From GCA-2720975 sp964469565 (GTDB lineage Bacteria; Planctomycetota; UBA1135; GCA-002686595): a stretch of 64,000 nucleotides of DNA. Positions 17,437 to 25,964 of this stretch are shown here, piece after piece (within the stretch, counting starts at the first letter, position 1; each line of letters opens with the position of its first letter). Made by a program: the position numbers and the translations under genes. Below the pieces are notes generated by a model. That model was not told the origin of the DNA. It was given only the letters and a program-made list of their open reading frames with translations, and did not search any database. The stretch covers positions 276,058-340,057 of the forward strand of contig CAYXZD010000002.1 in assembly GCA_964469565.1 (NCBI GenBank), in the 5' to 3' direction.

Positions 17437-18674
17437 CCCTTGTCCCTACCTGGATGAGTGGGCTTGGCCTTTTCGCTTTGGGTAGCCGGTGGTCCAAAGC
17501 AATACAGATGCGAGTCACTTGCACCAACAAAAATATGGCCATCCACTACCGCTGGGGAAGCCAACACGGGCTTACCCACCTCATAGGACCACAGAGTCGA
17601 GCCATCCTCTGCAGAGAGGACCCATATCCAACCATCTCCGGATCCAAAGACCACTTTGGAGTCGACAAGTACAGGCGAACCGTCCACCTTTCGGCGAGTC
17701 AAGAAGCTCCAGAGCTCCTTCCCACTCTTGCGGTCCACGCAATGCAATCGCTTGTCTCGCCCCCCGAAGATGATTCGGTTCGGGCCAATCGCCGGAGAGG
17801 AAAAGAATGGTTGGGAATTGTGAGTATAGGACCACCGGGGTTCTTGCACTTCTAGGTCTATGCAAATGAACGCATTACCGTAGTGGCCGAAGTAGGCGTG
17901 ATGGTCTGCCAAGGCAACCGAGCCAGCCACGTGGCAACCCTCGCCTAAGTCGATCGTACCCTTTGGAATCCCAGTGTGCGTTGAGACTTGATGCAAGACC
18001 GCATCACATCCACCGAACACCACCTGGCCGCCTCGAACAGCGGGCGTCCCATTGATGTAATTGGCTGTCGTGTAGTGCCAGATCTCCTTACCCGTGGCTG
18101 AATCAAGGCAATAGAGCTTTGTATCGTAGCTCCCACACAGCACCCGCAGGTCCGAGCCGAACTGAACGGGACACGCACCCCCTACGATTTTGTCACCTGT
18201 TTCGAACTTCCAGCGGAGCTTGCCCGTCTCTACATCGAGGGCATACAGGAAGAAGTCACATGACCCCACATACACCGTGTCACCGCAAACCATAGGCGGA
18301 GCCTCGACTACATCCTCGGTCTTATAAGACCAAAGCAGTTTGCCAGTCTTGACTTCGAGGGCGCGTACAAGGCCATCATCGCACCCGAAGAACACTCGCC
18401 CGTCTTGAATGACCGGTGAGGAGACAATTGGACCACCCGCCTCGAAACGCCACTTGAGGGCGAGCTCCGAGGATAATTCGCCCGCGGCTACACCGGTCTG
18501 TGCCGCATCACCGCGGAACATGGGCCAATCACCTAGAGATGAAGGTAACGCGAGGGCCGTAGCAGGTATCCAGAACTGCACCGCTAGCACCAAGAGAAGG
18601 AAGGTGGTTGGGAATCGGAACCGCCCAGCCGTGTGTGCTTCTGTGTAGGGTACAGGGCGCGCGTAGGATGTCAT
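17433..18674 (-). CDS. PQQ-like beta-propeller protein with N-terminal signal
   Basis: A signal or anchor segment (FPTTFLLLVLAVQFWIPATALA) is followed by LGDWPMFRGDAAQTG and at least seven regular propeller blades with the motif xLDxxTGKxxW, each ending in a glycine-rich turn (VFFGCDDGLVRALEVKTGKL, VYVGSCDFFLYALDVETGKL, VFGSGDGWIWVLSAEDGS). It is 413 residues with no other domain. Several blades hold Cys (GCDDG, GSCDF, GGCD), unusual in number. It is first in a translationally coupled trio with the radical SAM protein and glycosyltransferase. Role in that trio unknown; binding of a cofactor or glycan is possible. Confidence 0.8.
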   Translation of the reverse strand: MTSYARPVPYTEAHTAGRFRFPTTFLLLVLAVQFWIPATALALPSSLGDWPMFRGDAAQTGVAAGELSSELALKWRFEAGGPIVSSPVIQDGRVFFGCDDGLVRALEVKTGKLLWSYKTEDVVEAPPMVCGDTVYVGSCDFFLYALDVETGKLRWKFETGDKIVGGACPVQFGSDLRVLCGSYDTKLYCLDSATGKEIWHYTTANYINGTPAVRGGQVVFGGCDAVLHQVSTHTGIPKGTIDLGEGCHVAGSVALADHHAYFGHYGNAFICIDLEVQEPRWSYTHNSQPFFSSPAIGPNRIIFGGRDKRLHCVDRKSGKELWSFLTRRKVDGSPVLVDSKVVFGSGDGWIWVLSAEDGSTLWSYEVGKPVLASPAVVDGHIFVGASDSHLYCFGPPATQSEKAKPTHPGRDKG

Positions 18675-18820
18675 GGGTGTGGGTGCTTCTGAGGTACCGA
18701 CCGGCCATTGGAGGAAGCTATCGGTCTACGTGTTCAGTCTACACCAGGGGTGCGGTTGACCGGTGTGCAATCCGATACTAAGGCACGGGTCTGAGGCAGG
18801 GGCCTGAGGCAGGATCCGTC

Positions 18821-19996
18821 TCACACGGGTGCGAAACTCGCTTGTAAAATAGTACGCATTTCGGCAGCGGTGGCCGCACGTGGATTGAATCCAGCTGTCC
18901 ATTCCAAGGTCGCAGCGTGTGCCATTGAATCTAGGTCCGAGGGACCCACGCCCAGCCTGTGCAGGGATTGAGCAAGCCCCGCCTGACGAACTAGCCCCTC
19001 CAACTCGGTAATCAAAGCCTCCGCTCCACCGTCTAGGCTTGCGGCATTCATTAGACCATCGTACGCAGCCTTCACATCGGGCAGGAATGCATTGAAGCGC
19101 ACAACCGCGGGCAACATGCACCCGACTGCCAAACCATGATCCAGCCCATAATTCGCACTCAGCGCATTGGCCAGAGCATGAGCCGCTCCCAACATAGAAG
19201 CCTCAATCGCTAACCCTGCAAGACTTGCACCCACAAGCAGGTCAGTGCGCACGTCCAATGCGTTGGCCAGCGGGCCTCCGGCGACAAGGCTAGGCAGCGC
19301 TGGCATTGCCTTGCAAAACGCAGCTTCGGACCACCCTCGCGAAGCTGAATTCGCAGCTGTACTGACCGCTGACTCCAATGCGTGCGCTAAACAATCAAAA
19401 GCCGCGTAAACAGCCACCCGTTGCGGGACGCTAAGGGTGAGTTCCACGTCTAGAATAGCCGCCCGAGCCGCAATGCGGCCATCACCGCAGGCCATCTTGC
19501 GGCCATCTTTAGACCGAGTGATGAGTGCAAAGGACTGAGTTTCACTCCCCGTTCCTGCCGTAGTCGGCACAGCGACGAGGGGCACTGCTTTTCCCTTACC
19601 TTTGTTGCGACCCCAATAGTCCTCGATACCGCCGCCGCCAGCTGCGACAAGGATCGCTCCCTTGGCCGTATCCATGGCACTACCTCCCCCCAGTCCGACG
19701 ACACAATCTGCATTCATCTCGGTGAGGTATTCTGCGCATGATTGCACATGCTGTTCATTGGGATTGGGATCCACATCAAGAAAGGAACCCACACGTAGAC
19801 CTGCCGACTCAAGTGCCCGTATCCCATCGGCAACGTGACCAGCCTGCACAAGGCCCGCATCACTTACCACCAGCACTCGTCGCGCTCCCAACTCAAGGCA
19901 TACGTGACCTAGGTTTTTGATGCCACCAGCCTCCACGATCACCCGAGTGATCCGGGACCCTTCAAACAGATGGGCTCCCATCGATTGCACTACCAC
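18821..19996 (-). CDS. Iron-containing alcohol dehydrogenase
   Basis: Group III NAD(P)-dependent alcohol dehydrogenase that interconverts an alcohol and an aldehyde. GGGSAMD (103-109) is the dinucleotide-binding loop and PTTAGTGSE (144-152) the family motif. The four metal ligands are all present: Asp201, His205 (DCLAHALE), His273 and His287 (GLDHGLAVG), with the same 4- and 14-residue spacings as E. coli FucO. The start is GTG 19996, overlapping the aldehyde dehydrogenase stop by seven bases, or ATG 19981 just after it. Last gene of the eight-gene operon; it would reduce the aldehyde made by its neighbour, or run in reverse. Confidence 0.88.
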   Translation of the reverse strand: MVVQSMGAHLFEGSRITRVIVEAGGIKNLGHVCLELGARRVLVVSDAGLVQAGHVADGIRALESAGLRVGSFLDVDPNPNEQHVQSCAEYLTEMNADCVVGLGGGSAMDTAKGAILVAAGGGGIEDYWGRNKGKGKAVPLVAVPTTAGTGSETQSFALITRSKDGRKMACGDGRIAARAAILDVELTLSVPQRVAVYAAFDCLAHALESAVSTAANSASRGWSEAAFCKAMPALPSLVAGGPLANALDVRTDLLVGASLAGLAIEASMLGAAHALANALSANYGLDHGLAVGCMLPAVVRFNAFLPDVKAAYDGLMNAASLDGGAEALITELEGLVRQAGLAQSLHRLGVGPSDLDSMAHAATLEWTAGFNPRAATAAEMRTILQASFAPV

Positions 19997-21447
19997 CCGG
20001 CGCTGCGGTGAATCGCGCGGCGCGTGTATAAGGCATCAAACAGGTTACCCTCATGGGGTTGATTCCAATCCACACGCGTGGTCGGCACAGGACCAATATT
20101 GAGCCGACGCACGTTGGAGCCATCAAGTAGAGCACTCCGCAGTCCGTCATCGCGAGTAATCACACTCACGACTAGACTCGGTCCAATGGCGTCAACGAGT
20201 TTCTCGGGGGGCATGTCTCCCACGTCGACCACTGCGCAAAAGGGAAACATGAATTCGGTGTTGCCGAGGGAATGTTCAAGACTTGGAACCGTCACTAGCG
20301 TCGGATGCAAATAGGTTGCGCCCAGATGTTTGACCAGGCGTGGCCCCTGGCGCAGCGAAGCCGTTACATCCCTGGCACCCCCCCTCTCCAATCCCTGCTC
20401 CACGATTCCATCACACCAGCGCGCCACGTTTGGATCAGCGAAGGCCGCCAATCCAGCTTCTGAATCATCAGGATCACGTGGAACCCATTCAATCATGCGC
20501 TCGGCAAGCGCTTGCGCCAATTCGTCCGCTCGTCGGGGAACACAGATCGTACTCGCGTTCACGCAACTGCGCCCGCCGTTGTCCAAGATGCTGGCAACGA
20601 TCACATCAAGGTGCTGCTCAAAATCATCGATCTCATCTTCACCGATAATCACTTTGCTGTGCCCGGGACCGTGTACCTCAACCCGCCTCGAATCCTCGTG
20701 CACTTTTGCCACCTTGGCATCCCCAAACAAAAGGGAGTAATCGCAGTCTTCTAGAATCGCTGCAGACCCTTCATGTGAGGTGGGATAGTAGGCGCAAGCC
20801 TCAGCAGGAAGGCCGGCCTCCATGAGGGAGCGCAAGATTCGGAGCGGAGTCCAAGGCTCCTCACGACCGGGCTTGACGATAACTGGAGTCTTGAGTGCGA
20901 GTGCAGGTAACCACAGTGAGTTCACACCCGGAGAATTGCTCGGTAGTACCGCCCCAAGTGAGCGAGCCACGGAGCTGTAGCTCACTGCCAGCCCATTGGA
21001 TTGCACAATCTGGCCGTCCAAAGCTTCCGGATCAAGCCCCCGAGTGAGCCCGTGCAAGACATCTTTCATGCCTACCAGCGCTTGGCGGATCTTTTCCATG
21101 TTTGACCAGCAGAGAGAGTGTGGTAGGCCGCTCGTGGCACTCAAGCATTCCACGTAATCGTCTGGTGACTGGAGGGCGCCCTTGGAATGGACCGGCAAAT
21201 TGGATTCGAAAAACAAATCACCGGCTCGCTTGAAGATGTCCAAGAGATCCAAACAAGTACGGCTACGCAGGCTGTCACTGGCAGTCGACGAGCGTAGGCG
21301 CATGTCCCGGCGCACCATGCCGGCGCTGGCCTGGCCGACACGGGCCAACACTTCTTCTGTGCCAATACGGTGGACCGCCTGGGTTTCGAGGCTCTCGTAT
21401 TCCTCACCAAAGCGCAGTATCGGAATCGCCCAGGGCTCTCGTGGCAT
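19990..21447 (-). CDS. Aldehyde dehydrogenase superfamily protein, possibly acyl-reducing
   Basis: NAD(P)-dependent enzyme of the aldehyde dehydrogenase/LuxC fold. SLGAVLPSNSPGVNSLWL (about 164-181, with the oxyanion Asn172) and VIVKPGREEPW (Lys193) form the cofactor site; RSCVNAS holds the expected nucleophile Cys296. The usual general-base Glu region is replaced by KVIIGEDE. The overall pattern, with an N-terminal extension and a tight PSNSPG loop, is reminiscent of LuxC-type acyl reductases as well as standard aldehyde dehydrogenases; I cannot separate the two by eye. The ATG overlaps the ligase stop by one base (TGATG). Direct coupling to an adenylating enzyme upstream and an alcohol dehydrogenase downstream supports an acyl-to-aldehyde step. 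Confidence 0.75.
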   Translation of the reverse strand: MPREPWAIPILRFGEEYESLETQAVHRIGTEEVLARVGQASAGMVRRDMRLRSSTASDSLRSRTCLDLLDIFKRAGDLFFESNLPVHSKGALQSPDDYVECLSATSGLPHSLCWSNMEKIRQALVGMKDVLHGLTRGLDPEALDGQIVQSNGLAVSYSSVARSLGAVLPSNSPGVNSLWLPALALKTPVIVKPGREEPWTPLRILRSLMEAGLPAEACAYYPTSHEGSAAILEDCDYSLLFGDAKVAKVHEDSRRVEVHGPGHSKVIIGEDEIDDFEQHLDVIVASILDNGGRSCVNASTICVPRRADELAQALAERMIEWVPRDPDDSEAGLAAFADPNVARWCDGIVEQGLERGGARDVTASLRQGPRLVKHLGATYLHPTLVTVPSLEHSLGNTEFMFPFCAVVDVGDMPPEKLVDAIGPSLVVSVITRDDGLRSALLDGSNVRRLNIGPVPTTRVDWNQPHEGNLFDALYTRRAIHRSAGW

Positions 21448-22526
21448 CAATACACCCCTTCGATGATTTCGCTCGAGTTCTCTCGGTACGGCCGCACCTC
21501 ACCGACCCCGTCCCACGGAAACTCGAGACAGGCTTCCCGCCGGATTCCTTCATCGCGCTCAAGAAAACGAGGCATAAAGAACTCACGAGTCAACGTCGTG
21601 AGTTCTACACGCCCCACTTCACCGTAGTCGACTAGCTGAGACGTCGCATTGGGGTCAACGACTCGCAAGACTGCCCTTGGCTGAGGAGCATGATAAGTAA
21701 TCGAGTAACCATCCTCAGCCAGCCCGGGCTTGTGAGCAGCCAAACCCATCAGGGTATTGCCGTAGGCGGGAACGAAGTGTGTTTGACCCTCAAGCACCTC
21801 CTCAACTAGAAAGCGTGTCGACTCACGGTCCATGGTCGTGCCGCCGCAGAATACCCCACGCACACCACTGCCAGGAATGGACACGCGCAGGGCGAGGGCC
21901 TCCAGCAGGCGAGGGGTCGTGAACAGGGCACTTACGCTGCGGGCTTCCAGAATTGTCACCGCCTGATCCACCACGTGTTCCATATAGGCAGTGGCTTGAT
22001 CTGTCTGACCCGAGCCGATCAGCTTCTTCACCCAACGAGGATCGAGATCCACAAAGTAGCATGAGCTTCCACGCACGTGGGCTAGGTGCTCTATGGCTAA
22101 GCGCAAGCGTCGTGGGCCCGTAGGTCCGACCATAAGCCAGTAGCCCCCCCGTGGAAACGCATCATCTGGAAGGGTCTCCGAGAATTCCTCATAGTCGTGG
22201 CGGAAGTCCTCCCAGCCGATGCGTTGCTTGGGCAACCCAGTCGTACCGCCTGTCTCGAAGATGGTAAAAGGCCTATCTCGATACGCGTTTGGAATGAAAC
22301 GTTCATGGGGAGCGGATCTCAGGAGGTCTCCGTCGAAGTGAGGGAAGCGCAGAATGTCCTCAAAACCGGTCACCTCCGTAAGGGGATTCCACTCCTGCTT
22401 AGCCGCCCATTCAAGCCAGTGGGGCGTTCCGGTTTCGGGAGAAAAGTGCCATGAGACCGTTTCCCGCACGTGAGCATCGAGGGCTTCTCGCGCCGCATCT
22501 TGATTGCCCCCAAACCGAGGCTTCAT
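21447..22526 (-). CDS. LuxE/PaaK-like acyl-adenylating enzyme
   Basis: Member of the AMP-forming synthetase superfamily. The phosphate-binding loop ETGGTTGLPK is at residues 91-100; further conserved patches are YWLMVGPTGPRRL, SALFTTPRLLEAL, GVFCGGTTMD and HFVPAYGNTLMG. At 359 residues it is close in length to LuxE acyl-protein synthetases and shorter than phenylacetate-CoA ligases; it seems to lack a full C-terminal AMP-binding domain. It is therefore likely to activate a carboxylic acid as acyl-AMP and pass it to a thiol, perhaps on the aldehyde dehydrogenase next door. ATGA overlap with the symporter gene upstream and TGATG overlap with the dehydrogenase downstream. Confidence 0.7.
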   Translation of the reverse strand: MKPRFGGNQDAAREALDAHVRETVSWHFSPETGTPHWLEWAAKQEWNPLTEVTGFEDILRFPHFDGDLLRSAPHERFIPNAYRDRPFTIFETGGTTGLPKQRIGWEDFRHDYEEFSETLPDDAFPRGGYWLMVGPTGPRRLRLAIEHLAHVRGSSCYFVDLDPRWVKKLIGSGQTDQATAYMEHVVDQAVTILEARSVSALFTTPRLLEALALRVSIPGSGVRGVFCGGTTMDRESTRFLVEEVLEGQTHFVPAYGNTLMGLAAHKPGLAEDGYSITYHAPQPRAVLRVVDPNATSQLVDYGEVGRVELTTLTREFFMPRFLERDEGIRREACLEFPWDGVGEVRPYRENSSEIIEGVY

Positions 22527-24085
22527 GCAGCGCCACCTGTGGGGAAAAACCGTGCAACATGTTCATCGTCTGGCGCCGGGGTCAATAGCGAAACAACAAC
22601 CAGAACCACCAGGGCCACGCTGAATATGACGGTCACTGGCATCATGCCCGCCACAAGAAACTCCCCCGAAGCATTCTCTGGCCTCGCAATCAAGCCGCGG
22701 TAAAACAGTGCGAACCAAGTGGCCGCCATCGCAAGAGTACTTGCAATCGCACCCTGGTGAGTGACTCGCCGCCAGTACAAGGACGCAAAGACCAATGGGA
22801 ATAGGCTCGCAAACCCGCTAAAGCACCAAACAGCAAGATCGAAAATATGGGGGGGCGGAAAAAACGTCAGCAGGTAGGTCAATACAACAATGCCCACGAT
22901 AAACCTACGGCCTATCCACACTCGGTGTGTGTCACTGATCTGTTCCTCGCCCTTGGAGTACAACACCACGTCATGTGTGAACATGGTTCCAAGGCAGACG
23001 AATTGAGAGTCAAGGGAGGACATGATGGCTGCAAGAATGCCCGCCATCAACATGCCCGAAACAATGGGGCTCTGGACCAGTTTGGCCACCATGTACGCAA
23101 GCACGGCATTGGAACTCGGAGGAGTAAAGCTCGGATCGCTGGCCGCTAGGCCCGCAGCCCACAGGCCCATCAAGATACAAGGCACCCAGACCATCGCGAT
23201 AAAGACGGGATGTAATGCAACGCTCAAGCGAAAAGTCTTCGCGCTCTTGGCGGTCAACCAATGCTGAAACAGGTGAGGAAACATGCCGACCGACAAGGGC
23301 ACGAGTCCATAGCTCAAGAACTCCAACTTTCCAATCATGCCTGTGCGGCTAAGGTGCTCGGGTGCGTGGGTGCGGGCGAGTTCGGTAGCCGCCTGGACAC
23401 CGCCCAGTTTCTCTGCGATGAGGTAAAACGCGAGCATGCCCATGAGCATGAAAACCAGTGTCTGGAAAGCATTGGCCCACACCGCTCCACGAATGCCACC
23501 AAAGAAGATATAGAACAAGACCACCGCACTGACTACGAGGCCCGTCAACCAGGGAGGTACGAACCCTCCCGTAAAGGTTTCTGGAAACATTCCCCGAGTC
23601 ATGCCCTTGACCACGATTCCCGCACCCAGCAGTCCTATCAACAAGTACGGAATCACAAGCCCAACGAGGATCGGAAACAAGATCCACCCGAGCAAGGGGG
23701 ATTGAAAGCGGTCTCGAAAGTACTGAATTTGGGTCACGTACCCATTTCGTTTGCCTACCGCCCAAAGGCGCATTCCCACCAAAAAGAAAACAAGGCTGTG
23801 GATGAGTCCAGATGAGGATGCCATCAATCCATAGACGCCTATGCCCTTGTCGAATGCCTTGCCTGTAGATCCCACAAGTGCGAATGCAGTCATGGTCGTA
23901 CCGAACACGCTCATCAGCAACAAGAAGCCACCGACCGAGCGCCCCGCGGAGTAGTAATCACTGCTCGTCCCCCGAAAGCGATTGCGCGCTAGGAATCCAA
24001 GCCCGATAAGGAGCGCCATGTACCCGCACACCACAAACAGTGGTGTGCGATCTGCAGACACAATTCCGATGGAGGCTGTCATCAT
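22523..24085 (-). CDS. Sodium:solute symporter (SSS family)
   Basis: Inner-membrane Na+-coupled importer with about 13 helices over 520 residues. Family features are the early SSDYYSAGRSVGGFLLLMS segment, FGTTMTAFALVGSTG (sodium-site helix), GGIRGAVWANAFQTLVFM and the AAIMSSLDSQFVCLGTMFTH segment of helix 8. ATG 24085 is chosen because it overlaps the stop of the DUF3311 gene (ATGA) and starts the typical N-terminus; the longer frame to 24133 would overlap that gene without family resemblance. Pairing with a DUF3311 protein is common for this branch. It probably imports the organic acid or alcohol handled by the downstream enzymes. Confidence 0.9.
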   Translation of the reverse strand: MMTASIGIVSADRTPLFVVCGYMALLIGLGFLARNRFRGTSSDYYSAGRSVGGFLLLMSVFGTTMTAFALVGSTGKAFDKGIGVYGLMASSSGLIHSLVFFLVGMRLWAVGKRNGYVTQIQYFRDRFQSPLLGWILFPILVGLVIPYLLIGLLGAGIVVKGMTRGMFPETFTGGFVPPWLTGLVVSAVVLFYIFFGGIRGAVWANAFQTLVFMLMGMLAFYLIAEKLGGVQAATELARTHAPEHLSRTGMIGKLEFLSYGLVPLSVGMFPHLFQHWLTAKSAKTFRLSVALHPVFIAMVWVPCILMGLWAAGLAASDPSFTPPSSNAVLAYMVAKLVQSPIVSGMLMAGILAAIMSSLDSQFVCLGTMFTHDVVLYSKGEEQISDTHRVWIGRRFIVGIVVLTYLLTFFPPPHIFDLAVWCFSGFASLFPLVFASLYWRRVTHQGAIASTLAMAATWFALFYRGLIARPENASGEFLVAGMMPVTVIFSVALVVLVVVSLLTPAPDDEHVARFFPTGGAA

Positions 24086-24324
24086 GCCCGTTCCTGGTTT
24101 CGTCCATCTAGGCCAGGTGCCTCTGTTGCCCAATCTTCAAGGCTGGAAGGCCAAGCATGACGCAGTGCCAGTACCCACAGCAAACTGGCGCAGGCCGAGT
24201 ACCCCACGTGGTAAGCCAACCCCACTGGCAGGAACCCGAAGAGGAGATCTCGCGACCCCCAGAGCCACCAGTCCTGATGCAGGATGGCCAGGCTCACTGC
24301 AAATGCCCAGATTACGCGGTGCAA
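24082..24324 (-). CDS. DUF3311-like small membrane protein
   Basis: An 80-residue two-helix protein with the family pattern HQDWWLWGSRDLLFGFLPVG then LAYHVGYSACASLLWVLAL. Proteins of this type regularly sit directly before sodium:solute symporter genes and probably act as a small accessory subunit. No ATG is available: an in-frame stop lies nine bases upstream, so TTG 24324 is the only start that keeps the whole conserved region. It begins right after the stop of the propeller gene and its own stop overlaps the symporter ATG. Confidence 0.75.
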   Translation of the reverse strand: MHRVIWAFAVSLAILHQDWWLWGSRDLLFGFLPVGLAYHVGYSACASLLWVLALRHAWPSSLEDWATEAPGLDGRNQERA

Positions 24325-24326
24325 GG

Positions 24327-25964
24327 TTATTCACGGCCTCCGCCGTCTTGTGGAGCATCAACCGACGCGCCCTCTTGGATCGCAAATAAATGTGTATGGG
24401 TCGCCACGTATAAGACTCCACCTGCAGCAATGGGTGATGAATACACCGGTGAAGTCATATCAACCTCTTGGACCTTAGATTTGTCATAGGTGCGGCCTGC
24501 GGGAATGATCGTTAGGTAACCGTCCTCATTACCAATGAAGACTTTGCCATCTGCCACCAGAGTCGAACCCCAGATGTGGGCCATCGTGTCATGGCGCCAA
24601 AGAAACTCACCAGTGCGGGCATCGAGGCAGTACACGAATCCTGAATAGTCTGCCACATAGAGGAGCCCATTCGCGATTGAAGGTGTGGACATGGATCGAT
24701 GGATTCCATCGTAGCTCCACAGAATGTGGGAAGCTGTGACATCGCCTTTCCCGCCGGCCTCAATGCAGACGAGGTTGCCCACACCCTCCCCGTGCTCTGG
24801 ATCTTGACCAATCACGGCATAGACGCGTCCCTCCCAAGAGATGACCGTCCCCAGCACTTCACTCGGCCCGCCTCGAGTGGCATACTTGATTGGCTTGCCA
24901 TCTTTGATGCGGTACTCCTTCTTATTTGCATCACAACGCCAACGCTCCTCAAAGACCCAATAACCGTCCTCATCTTCGACGGGGTCTGTTTCAAAGGCAT
25001 AGACAAAGCCATCGGGCCCACCAAACAGGCTCAGCGCGACTTCCTCTCCCTTCACTTGGGTGCGCACGAATGCGGGGGATGTCCAGTTGGAATGAAAAAT
25101 GCGTTGGCTCAGTCCCGAGGCCTCTTCTCCGACAAGTTCACCCGTGACTTTGTCCACTTTGATCAAGCAAGGAGCATAGGGCGCTGGCGTTTCCACATGC
25201 CCATAGTCCACGCCGTTCGAGGTTGTCACCCAAAGGTAGTCCCCCTCAACAAGCACGGCACTGGTCGTAATGTTGTGAGGGAAAACCCCACACTCATCAA
25301 TCATGTTGAGGATCCAGAGAATGTCGGCGTCGTGGGGTTCAACTTGGATCGGTTCGGTCTTGGGCCATGCAGCATACAGCCCCTCATCGGCGTAGCCCTG
25401 GTTTCCATTGGCCATCCCTTGTACATCGAGGCACATTACCTCACAGCGGTTGGTCACAATGTAAACACGTTCCCCATCAACCGACGGCGAACAACAGATT
25501 CCCAAGAACTCCCAATCGCTGACCTTACCTGTGCCCAGTTTCGGAATGTTGAGCTGCCATATCAATTCACCCGTCTCTTCGCTCAAGCAGTTGAGCACAC
25601 TGCGGTCTCCAAGGAACCGCTTGTCCCGGGGGGAATCATTATTGGTGCCCACGTATACCCGACCATTGGCAACTGTTGGATTGCCGTATGATTGGGAGCC
25701 CAGTTTGGCCACCCAGCGCACATTTTCTGTCGTCGCCGGATCGATCTGATCGGTCACGCCTATGAACTCCCCCGCCTTGAATGTGCTGGGGAGCCCCCGA
25801 GCCTCACAGGCCATGTTTCGGCTTGTGTCGTGACCCCACATGGGCCAGTCGCCGCCCCCAGATTCTTGAGCGGCCAGTGATGTCATGCATGCCCAAACCA
25901 TCAAGCCCCTAGCCAAAAGCATGGGAGCTTGCCTAGAAACGGTAAACGAGAGGATGTTATTCAT
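24327..25964 (-). CDS. Secreted PQQ-like beta-propeller protein, long form
   Basis: A signal segment (MLLARGLMVWACMTSLAAQ after ATG 25964; a second ATG is at 25922) is followed by GGDWPMWGHDTSRNMACE and a propeller of about 500 residues. Blades read YVGTNNDSPRDKRFLGDRSV, LGICCSPSVDGERVYIVTNR and VLSYDG-like repeats ending YLTIIPAGRTYDKSKV. A vicinal Cys pair occurs in GICCSP; in quinoprotein alcohol dehydrogenases an adjacent Cys pair forms a disulfide near the PQQ, but the surrounding residues differ here, so this is only suggestive. The ATG overlaps the preceding gene by eight bases. It is third in the TonB-receptor operon and probably periplasmic. Confidence 0.8.
   Translation of the reverse strand: MNNILSFTVSRQAPMLLARGLMVWACMTSLAAQESGGGDWPMWGHDTSRNMACEARGLPSTFKAGEFIGVTDQIDPATTENVRWVAKLGSQSYGNPTVANGRVYVGTNNDSPRDKRFLGDRSVLNCLSEETGELIWQLNIPKLGTGKVSDWEFLGICCSPSVDGERVYIVTNRCEVMCLDVQGMANGNQGYADEGLYAAWPKTEPIQVEPHDADILWILNMIDECGVFPHNITTSAVLVEGDYLWVTTSNGVDYGHVETPAPYAPCLIKVDKVTGELVGEEASGLSQRIFHSNWTSPAFVRTQVKGEEVALSLFGGPDGFVYAFETDPVEDEDGYWVFEERWRCDANKKEYRIKDGKPIKYATRGGPSEVLGTVISWEGRVYAVIGQDPEHGEGVGNLVCIEAGGKGDVTASHILWSYDGIHRSMSTPSIANGLLYVADYSGFVYCLDARTGEFLWRHDTMAHIWGSTLVADGKVFIGNEDGYLTIIPAGRTYDKSKVQEVDMTSPVYSSPIAAGGVLYVATHTHLFAIQEGASVDAPQDGGGRE

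Noticed and set aside
18790..18815. Repeated CTGAGGCAG near the operon end as a terminator
   Set aside because: It is a direct repeat, not a clear inverted one; any fold is weak and lacks a T-run.
24699..25691. 330-residue plus-strand frame opposite the long propeller
   Set aside because: Antisense shadow; the minus strand encodes the regular propeller blades.
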